A stretch of DNA of 64,000 bases from Schumannella soli (GTDB taxonomy: Bacteria > Actinomycetota > Actinomycetes > Actinomycetales > Microbacteriaceae): contig NZ_VHQG01000002.1 of assembly GCF_006517435.1 (NCBI RefSeq), positions 1,361,806-1,425,805 of the forward strand. The letters run 5' to 3'. Each line of letters starts with the position of its first letter. The first letter of the stretch is position 1. This document shows, piece after piece, positions 58,790-64,000 of this stretch. A program made the translations under genes and the position numbers. The notes beneath the pieces were generated by a model. It made no database searches and was not told where the DNA came from. It saw only the letters and a list, made by a program, of their open reading frames with translations.

Positions 58790-60901
58790 ATGACTGTCGC
58801 CGAAACCCGAGAATCCGTGAGCTCGCCGGCGACCGCTCGCCAGGCGGAAGTGCGGCTCGAGATCCAGGTGCTTCGTGCAGTCGCCGTCGTGGCGGTCGTG
58901 CTCTACCACCTCTGGCCGAATCGAGTGCCGGGCGGATTCGTCGGAGTCGATGTGTTCTTCGCCATCTCAGGATTCCTCATCACCGGCCATCTCCTGCGTG
59001 ACATCGATCGACAGGGCCGGGTGCCGCTGGGACGGTTCTGGTCGGCTCGCGCGCGACGCCTGATCCCCGCGTCGCTCACCACCGTGCTCGTGACCACCAT
59101 CGCCGTGCTGCTGATCGTGCCGCAGACGCGATGGGCGCAGTTCATGCAGGAGTTCATCGCCTCGACGTTCTACGTGGAGAACTGGACCCTCTCGGCGAAC
59201 GCCGTCGATTACTCGGCCCAGACCAACAGACCGTCTCCCGTGCAGCACTTCTGGTCGCTGTCGACCGAAGAGCAGTTCTACATCGTCTGGCCGCTGCTCT
59301 TCCTCGTGGCCCTGCTGATCGCCCGCCGACGACTGCAGGCCCATCGGCGCGTGCTCTTCGCCGTGCTCTCCGTGGTCGTCGCCGGGAGCTTGATCGCATC
59401 CATCGTGACCACGACGGCCGACGGCGCGGCCGCGTACTTCTCGACCTTCACCCGAGCATGGGAGTTCGGGCTCGGCGGCCTGATCGCGTTCGCGCCGCCG
59501 CCGAGCCGCCTCCCTTCAGCCCTGCGAACGGTGCTCAGCTGGATCGGATACGCGGCGATCGGCGCGGCCCTCGTGCTCTACAGCGACACGACGCCCTTCC
59601 CGTCGTACACCGCTCTGCTGCCGGTTCTCGGCACGCTCGCGGTGATCGTGGCAGGCATGCCGGCAAACGCCTACGCGATCACGCCCAGCATCGCGGGGCG
59701 GTTCCCGCCTGTCCGATTCGTCGGCGATGTGTCGTACGGGGTCTACCTCTGGCATTGGCCGCTCGTCGTCCTCGTTCCCTTCGCGACCCACGCGCCGCTG
59801 ATCGGAGTGCAGAAGGCGGCGATCCTGGGGGGATCGCTGCTGCTCGGGTGGCTGTCGAAGACCGTCATCGAGGATCCGATTCGAACGCGGAGCGTCTTCG
59901 TACGGCGACGTCCGAGGTGGACGCTGCTGGCGACGCTGGTCGCGATGCTCCTGGTGGCAACGCCGAGCGCGATCGCTCTCGGATCGGTGTCGCGGCCCGG
60001 AGGTTTCATCATCGGCGCGGACCAGCCCTGCGCCGGCGCCGCCGCTGTGGTCGATGACAGCTGCGCAGACCGTTCCCCGTCGCGGCCGCTCTCGGAGTTG
60101 GCCGACTTCGCGTTCGATCTCCCGGTCTCTCCCTACATCGACTGCACGTCCGGGCTCGATGTCGGTATCGCCCCCGGCCACTGTCGACTCGCGGATCCGC
60201 CGTCGCCGACAGCACGGGTCGCGCTCATCGGAGACTCGCACGCGGTACGCCTCTTCGAACCCGTCACCAAGGTCGCGCAGAAGCAGGGATGGCGTCTGGA
60301 CGTCTACTCGCAGACCGGCTGTCCGCTCATCGCGGACCGCCCCATGCTCGCCCTCTGGGGAAGCCCGCAGTCGCAGGTCGTCCAATGCGCCGACAACTCG
60401 ACCGCCTTGGTCGACGAGCTGGTCGCGGAGCACGACCTCGACGCCGTGATCGTGACGAACCGTACGCGCCTCTACTCCCCTGGCGATGACACGGTTGCGG
60501 GGCTCTCCGCCGCCGACGTCGAGCCGGCCTTCCAGAAGCTGCTCGCGGCCGGCATCCGCGTGATCGTCGCCAAGGACGCCCCGGGTACGGAGGCGCTGCC
60601 GACCCAATACGGCGAGGGCGCGCCCGACTGTCAGATTCGTCTCGGAGTGGACGCCGAAGCGTGCCGGATGCCGTTCTCCGCCGTGCGGGATTACGCAGAT
60701 CCGATGGTCGAGGCCGCCAACGCCACGGGGGCGTCGGTGCTCGACCTCGACGACGTCTACTGCGACTCGACCTGGTGCCACCCGTATCTCGGCGGAATGG
60801 TCGTCTACAGCGACAGCAATCATCTCTCACGCTCGTTCGCTCTGACGCTGGTGCCGACGTTGAACACCCGACTCGGCGAACTCGTCCCCGCGCGCACCTG
60901 A
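58790..60901 (+). CDS. OafA/YrhL-type acyltransferase with C-terminal SGNH domain
   Basis: 703 residues. Residues about 20-400 are an acyltransferase-3 membrane domain with some ten helices; motifs are VVLYHLWPNRVPGGFVGVDV, FFAISGFLITGHLL, the Arg pair in FWSARARRLIP, and FWSLSTEEQFYIVWPLLFLV. Residues about 430-703 are an extracellular SGNH domain with Ser in VALIGDSHAVRLF and the Asp-His end in YSDSNHLSRSFALTL. Several cysteines in this part may pair. It transfers an acyl group, commonly acetyl, to a surface glycan or peptidoglycan sugar. Its codon use looks slightly less GC-rich than its neighbours. Confidence 0.9.
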   Translation: MTVAETRESVSSPATARQAEVRLEIQVLRAVAVVAVVLYHLWPNRVPGGFVGVDVFFAISGFLITGHLLRDIDRQGRVPLGRFWSARARRLIPASLTTVLVTTIAVLLIVPQTRWAQFMQEFIASTFYVENWTLSANAVDYSAQTNRPSPVQHFWSLSTEEQFYIVWPLLFLVALLIARRRLQAHRRVLFAVLSVVVAGSLIASIVTTTADGAAAYFSTFTRAWEFGLGGLIAFAPPPSRLPSALRTVLSWIGYAAIGAALVLYSDTTPFPSYTALLPVLGTLAVIVAGMPANAYAITPSIAGRFPPVRFVGDVSYGVYLWHWPLVVLVPFATHAPLIGVQKAAILGGSLLLGWLSKTVIEDPIRTRSVFVRRRPRWTLLATLVAMLLVATPSAIALGSVSRPGGFIIGADQPCAGAAAVVDDSCADRSPSRPLSELADFAFDLPVSPYIDCTSGLDVGIAPGHCRLADPPSPTARVALIGDSHAVRLFEPVTKVAQKQGWRLDVYSQTGCPLIADRPMLALWGSPQSQVVQCADNSTALVDELVAEHDLDAVIVTNRTRLYSPGDDTVAGLSAADVEPAFQKLLAAGIRVIVAKDAPGTEALPTQYGEGAPDCQIRLGVDAEACRMPFSAVRDYADPMVEAANATGASVLDLDDVYCDSTWCHPYLGGMVVYSDSNHLSRSFALTLVPTLNTRLGELVPART

Positions 60902-60902
60902 C

Positions 60903-60922
60903 CGACGTCGGCGCCGACGTCG
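60903..60922. repeat. Perfect 20-bp palindrome after the acyltransferase gene
   Basis: CGACGTCGGC followed directly by its reverse complement, beginning two bases after the stop codon. It could form a compact hairpin in RNA or be a protein site; no function assigned. Confidence 0.6.
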
Positions 60923-60958
60923 CTCCGCCCGGACCCCGCGGTCAGGGCTTCACGACGC

Positions 60959-60993
60959 GAGCCCCGCACCCCACTCGCAGAGGCGCGGGGCTC
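60959..60993. terminator. Terminator between the acyltransferase and lipoprotein genes
   Basis: A perfect 9-bp inverted repeat (60959-60967 with 60985-60993) with a 17-base loop lies in the convergent gap. Confidence 0.65.
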
Positions 60994-61018
60994 TCGCCGC
61001 CGACTGACCGTGAGCGGG

Positions 61019-61561
61019 TCAGCCGCTGATCTTGGTTCCGTCGGGCGCGAGCACCCACCAGACTCCGCCGACGCCCTGGCCGGTGGTGTCGCCGGCGGCC
61101 TTGTCGGCCGCGTAGTAGTACAGCGGCCAGCCGTCGAGCGTGAGCTGCTTCTCGCCGTCGGTTCCGGTGATGGTGCCGATCTTGCCGGTCACGCCATCCA
61201 CCTTCGGGCTGTCGGAGTCGGCGTGCACGGCGGGCCACGCGGCGGCGCACTGACCGGAGCAGGCCGAGCTGGTGGCGTTCTGCGTGTCCTTGTCGAACAT
61301 GTAGACCGTCATCTTCTCGCCATCGACGACGATCGTGCCGAGGCTGCTGTCGGCGGTCGTGAGGGCCGCGGTCGCATCGGCCGACGAGTCGGATCCGGAG
61401 TCGGCGGAGCTGTCGTCGGCGGGCGCCGAGCTGCTGTCGCCGGAGCTGCTGTCGCCCGAGCCGGACGGCGCGGAAGTGCAGCCCGCGAGCGCGAACAGGG
61501 TGATCGCCGCCGCCGCGAGCGGGACGAGGGTGAGTCGGGAACGGGGGATCCGGGTGCGCAT
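61019..61561 (-). CDS. COG4315-type secreted-repeat lipoprotein
   Basis: 180 residues. The lipoprotein signal peptide (basic MRTRIPRSRL, hydrophobic core, lipobox LAGC with Cys28) is followed by a Ser/Asp/Ala-rich linker of about 40 residues. Two copies of the lipoprotein_15/COG4315 repeat come next: MTVYMFDKDTQNATSSACSG with a CSGQC pair, and QLTLDGWPLYYYAADKAAGD with GVWWVLAPDG. The biochemical role is unknown. It lies 80 bases downstream of the anti-sigma gene on the same strand, which suggests it is a target of that sigma factor. ATG 61561 has AAAGG upstream. Confidence 0.85.
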   Translation of the reverse strand: MRTRIPRSRLTLVPLAAAAITLFALAGCTSAPSGSGDSSSGDSSSAPADDSSADSGSDSSADATAALTTADSSLGTIVVDGEKMTVYMFDKDTQNATSSACSGQCAAAWPAVHADSDSPKVDGVTGKIGTITGTDGEKQLTLDGWPLYYYAADKAAGDTTGQGVGGVWWVLAPDGTKISG

Positions 61562-61641
61562 CGTCGACGCCTTTCGTGAACCGGTGGGCCGCGGATGCGG
61601 TCTCAGGGGGTAGACGAGACCGGCGCCCGAAAGGTTCAGGA

Positions 61642-62382
61642 TCAGCTCGGATCGGCGCCCAGCAGCTCCTGGCCGGAGGGCAGCGCACGCACCTCGACGC
61701 GGGCGATCTCGGCGCGCGCGAGCGCGGTGGCGGCTGTCAGGTTCACGTCCTTGCGGCTCGTGACCTTCCAGGTGGAGACCTGGCTCTCGTCGCCGTCGCG
61801 GTCGACGACGTAGAGGCCGTAGACCCAGCCGTCCTTCGGCGGACCCGCCGCATCCGCGCCGTACGCGCAGTCCATGTCGATGCGGGTGCCCCAGCCGACG
61901 CTCGTCAGCCGCACGCTCGCACTGAGCGCGGTGGTCGGCAGGGTGCGTTCGAGGGCGATCGGCGCTGACGTCGACGGGGTGCCGAGCTGTGTGACCGCGA
62001 GCGGCACGGTCACGAGCAGCGCGATCGCGGCGGCCGCGGCCAGCACGAGTCCGACGCGACGGCGCCGACGACGCCGGTCGCGGGCGACGACGAGCGAGAG
62101 CAGATCGGCAGGCGGCCCGTTGGCGGTGGATGCGGAGAGTGCGGGGGCCGGTGCCGGAACCGGCACGCCGGAGTCGGCCTCGCGCCCGATCGACGCGGCC
62201 TGCTCGACGCTCAGCCGCGACAGCAGTCCCGGCATCGGCGCGAGCTCGGCGACGGCGGCACGGCAGCGTTCGCAGGTCTCGAGGTGCGCTTCGTACTCGC
62301 GGCGCTCGCTCGGCGGCAGCGCACCGAGCACATAGCTCGCATCCCACTGGGCGAGGCGCTCGTGATCGTTCGGGTCGGTCAT
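61642..62382 (-). CDS. RskA-type anti-sigma factor
   Basis: 246 residues. The cytoplasmic N terminus holds the zinc-type anti-sigma motif HLETCERCRAAVAEL (H-x3-C-x2-C) and SYVLGALPPSERREYEAHL. One transmembrane helix follows RRRRRR at about 110-133. The extracellular domain of about 110 residues matches the RskA C-terminal domain (VRLTSVGWGTRIDMDCAYGA, LPSGQELLGADP). It should hold the sigma factor at the membrane until an envelope signal triggers proteolysis. The ATG overlaps the sigma stop by 4 bases (ATGA). In mycobacteria RskA controls SigK. Confidence 0.9.
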   Translation of the reverse strand: MTDPNDHERLAQWDASYVLGALPPSERREYEAHLETCERCRAAVAELAPMPGLLSRLSVEQAASIGREADSGVPVPAPAPALSASTANGPPADLLSLVVARDRRRRRRRVGLVLAAAAAIALLVTVPLAVTQLGTPSTSAPIALERTLPTTALSASVRLTSVGWGTRIDMDCAYGADAAGPPKDGWVYGLYVVDRDGDESQVSTWKVTSRKDVNLTAATALARAEIARVEVRALPSGQELLGADPS

Positions 62383-62885
62383 CGGGTCACTCCCCTCTCC
62401 TGCAGTGCGAGCCTCAGCGCTCGCAGTCCATAGTGCAGCCGCGACTTGACTGTGCCCTCGGGGATGTCGAGCTCGCGGGCGACCTCGGCGATGCCGCGGC
62501 CGCCGTAGTACGCGTGCACGACCACGCTGCGGTGCTCGGTGGTCAGCGTCGCGAGCGCCCCGGCGACCAGCAGCGATTCGAACAGCTGGTCGGTGCGGTC
62601 GGGCTCCCCGCGCTCGGGCGGCTCGTCGACGGCGAGCTCGTGACGCTGACGGGCGCTGCGCGCGTTGTCGATGACGAGGTTGCGGGCGACCTTCATCATC
62701 CAGCTGCGGGTGCTGTCGACCTCCTGCTCGAGGATGCGCTTGCTGCGCCAGGCCCGCAGCAGCGTCTCCTGCACGATGTCGTCGGCGCCGACGGGGTCGC
62801 CCGTGAGGTGCACGACGTAGCGCCACACGACCGCCGCGTGGGCGTCGTGCAGCTCGCGCAGCTTCGTGGCGTCGTCGACGGTCAT
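62379..62885 (-). CDS. ECF RNA polymerase sigma factor (SigK/SigL group)
   Basis: 168 residues. Region 2 covers LRELHDAHAAVVWRYVVHLT, DPVGADDIVQETLLRAWRSK and TRSWMMKVARNLVIDNARSA. Region 4 covers LTTEHRSVVVHAYYGGRGIA, then EVARELDIPEGTVKSRLHYG. It lacks the extra domains of larger ECF groups. ATG 62885 has GGAGG 4 bases upstream; the frame stays open upstream through a hexanucleotide repeat but is not coding. It is coupled to its RskA-type anti-sigma factor, which suggests envelope-stress control. Confidence 0.92.
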   Translation of the reverse strand: MTVDDATKLRELHDAHAAVVWRYVVHLTGDPVGADDIVQETLLRAWRSKRILEQEVDSTRSWMMKVARNLVIDNARSARQRHELAVDEPPERGEPDRTDQLFESLLVAGALATLTTEHRSVVVHAYYGGRGIAEVARELDIPEGTVKSRLHYGLRALRLALQERGVTR

Positions 62886-62998
62886 GGCACCTCCATCCTG
62901 GTCAACGGGATAGCACGCGAGCGGGTTCACCGCGATCCCGCATCCACCGCACCCCCGTTCGGGGGACGGTGGCCGAGCTCGCGCTCGCTGCGGCGGCA

Positions 62999-63038
62999 GT
63001 CGCGGTCGCGGTCGCGGTCGCGGTCGCGGTCGCGGTCG
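62999..63038. repeat. Hexanucleotide tandem repeat GTCGCG
   Basis: Six full copies and a partial one, about 115 bases upstream of the sigma-factor start. Read on the minus strand it gives an open Arg-Pro repeat, which is why the sigma frame seems to extend upstream. Confidence 0.85.
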
Positions 63039-63111
63039 GACGGTGGCCTTCATCGGCGACTCTGCGGCGCGCGCCGTCGCGGGGCCCGCTCGGTTGACGA
63101 CAGCTGGCGCT

Positions 63112-63145
63112 GGGTGACGCCGACCACCGGCGGGTGACGTCGACC
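63112..63145. repeat. 14-bp direct repeat, 20-base period
   Basis: GGGTGACGCCGACC and GGGTGACGTCGACC differ at one base and are spaced by two helical turns, as expected for tandem protein sites on one DNA face. Confidence 0.5.
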
Positions 63146-63245
63146 GGGCGGCCTTGCGCGGAGCGATCGGACTGCGACTCGGGGAAGCACGGACCACGAG
63201 GTCACAGCCGCCGAGCCCTCGATGGCGGGGCCGCCGACCGCGCAC

Positions 63246-64000
63246 TCAGAAGGGCGCGATGTCAGCGTCGACGCAGTCGACCGCGTCGTCAGGCATCACG
63301 AAGATCCCCGGCCGGTAGCGCGCGCACGCAACAGATTCGGGCGGAGCGGGCGGAGCGGGCGCACCGAGTCGACCGTCCGCCTCCTCGGGCGGGTCGTCGA
63401 GTTCGGCCGGGCGGAGCCGGGCACGTCGGATGGGGTGTCCCCGTGGCACGAACACGACCGGTGGGGCGGGGGCGTCTTCGCAATAGGTGCGCCCCGTCGG
63501 GGAAGTCCATTCCAGGATCCCGCCCGGATGCTGTTCCACCCGCCAGGGCGTGAACTGCTTCATCGAATGATGCTGCTGACACAAGTGCGCGAGGTTCGTC
63601 AGAGCTGTCGGGCCGCCGAGGGCGGCGTCGATCGTGTGGTCGAGTTCACAGCGGATCGCCGCCTGCCGGCATCCGGGGAAGCGGCAGTGCAGGTCGCGGG
63701 CGCGCAGGTGACGGCGTTGTTCGAGAGAGGGCCGGTGCCGGTCGACCGCGATCGCGGTCCCGTCGACCGGATTCGTGAGCAGGCGCGTCCACGACGAGGT
63801 CTCGCCGGCAAGATAGCGCGCGGTCCCGGCATCGATCGGGCTACGGCCAACAAGGTCGGCGGGGTTCTCGTCCCCACCGAGGAGCGTCAACGCGGACACA
63901 GTCACCTGCACGTGCGCACGAATCGCCCCCAACACACCCGGCCCGTCACCGTGAACGGTCGGATCGAGCGCCGGCGCCCCGGCGAGGATCAGGTCCGCGA
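63246..64000 (-). CDS. DUF222/HNH endonuclease-domain protein, C-terminal part (cut by window edge)
   Basis: The frame is open from the right edge to the stop at 63246, about 251 codons, so the N-terminal DUF222 region lies outside. The visible part has LGAIRAHVQVTVSALTLLGG, the HNH core LEQRRHLRARDLHCRFPGCR, with CELDHTIDAALGGPTALTNL and LCQQHHSMKQF following: two zinc Cys, catalytic His, Asn and final His. After the core comes a Pro/Ala-rich tail. Such proteins are abundant in actinobacteria and share traits with selfish or 13E12-repeat families. The cellular role is uncertain. Confidence 0.85.
   Translation of the reverse strand, partial: ADLILAGAPALDPTVHGDGPGVLGAIRAHVQVTVSALTLLGGDENPADLVGRSPIDAGTARYLAGETSSWTRLLTNPVDGTAIAVDRHRPSLEQRRHLRARDLHCRFPGCRQAAIRCELDHTIDAALGGPTALTNLAHLCQQHHSMKQFTPWRVEQHPGGILEWTSPTGRTYCEDAPAPPVVFVPRGHPIRRARLRPAELDDPPEEADGRLGAPAPPAPPESVACARYRPGIFVMPDDAVDCVDADIAPF

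Larger units (their letters stand above)
62886..63245. other. 360-base region upstream of the sigma-factor gene
   Basis: No gene is supported. It contains six copies plus a partial seventh of GTCGCG (62999-63038), and a direct repeat GGGTGACGYCGACC at 63112-63125 and 63132-63145, exactly 20 bases apart. The direct repeats could be sigma or regulator sites; the hexamer tract looks like a simple-sequence repeat. Confidence 0.45.

Overview
The window is a GC-rich chromosomal segment from an actinobacterium, most likely a member of the Microbacteriaceae. Three things point there. Gene blocks are typically actinobacterial: infC-rpmI-rplT, the DUF1844/sseB/his block, lexA beside a LysM gene, ftsK-pgsA-cinA-clgR-DUF3046-recA-recX, rnj-dapA-thyX and miaB-miaA-dapF. 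Promoters are actinobacterial too, with TAnnnT -10 boxes often 6-7 bases ahead of the start codon. GTG starts are frequent. Apart from one 5'-truncated gene at each edge, all genes look intact. I see no insertion sequence, prophage, CRISPR array, tRNA or rRNA.

Layout. 1-6.4 kb: start of pheS (cut by the edge), a gluABCD-type glutamate importer, an rRNA methyltransferase, and infC-rpmI-rplT; infC appears to start with ATC. 6.4-11.2 kb: DUF1844 gene, sseB-like gene, and hisC-hisB-hisH-priA. 11.2-12.6 kb: divergent lysM/lexA pair with two SOS boxes. 12.6-15.7 kb: a LysR regulator divergent from mesX-mesD, a folate-independent, oxygen-linked methionine synthase pair. 15.7-25.5 kb: DUF4184 membrane protein, hflX, rsmC-like methyltransferase, dapF, miaA, miaB, recX, recA (third SOS box) and DUF3046. 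25.5-30.3 kb: clgR, cinA, pgsA, ftsK. 30.3-33.3 kb: a MacAB-type efflux system. 33.5-41.3 kb: rnj, dapA, thyX, osmC-like gene, a TIGR01777 oxidoreductase, a TPR membrane protein, dapB, and a divergent map/Xre-regulator pair. 41.3-49.4 kb: acetyltransferase, histidine phosphatase, M16 peptidase, TetR regulator behind a 34-bp palindrome, aldo/keto reductase, PEBP-family protein, pnp. 49.6-61 kb: UDP-glucose dehydrogenase, a glycosyltransferase fused to an SGNH hydrolase, a DedA protein, an FMN reductase, dctA divergent from a CitA/CitB-type two-component system, and an OafA-type acyltransferase. 61-64 kb: a COG4315 lipoprotein, an RskA-type anti-sigma factor with its ECF sigma factor, and the 3' part of a DUF222/HNH endonuclease gene.

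How the genes work together. lysM, lexA and recA share one promoter design in which the SOS box covers the -35 element, so DNA damage should induce LexA, RecA and a LysM protein resembling the YneA/Rv2719c class of division inhibitors. CitAB probably controls the adjacent dctA. Sigma factor, anti-sigma factor and lipoprotein form a cell-envelope stress unit. dapA, dapB and dapF serve lysine/diaminopimelate synthesis. The ugd, glycosyltransferase-SGNH and acyltransferase genes suggest surface-glycan synthesis and decoration. The least explained items are the map/Xre divergent promoter filled with 14-bp-spaced TACCGG repeats, the 34-bp TetR palindrome, the structured mesX leader and the glycosyltransferase-SGNH fusion. 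All functions are assigned by reading translated sequences; no database search was run.
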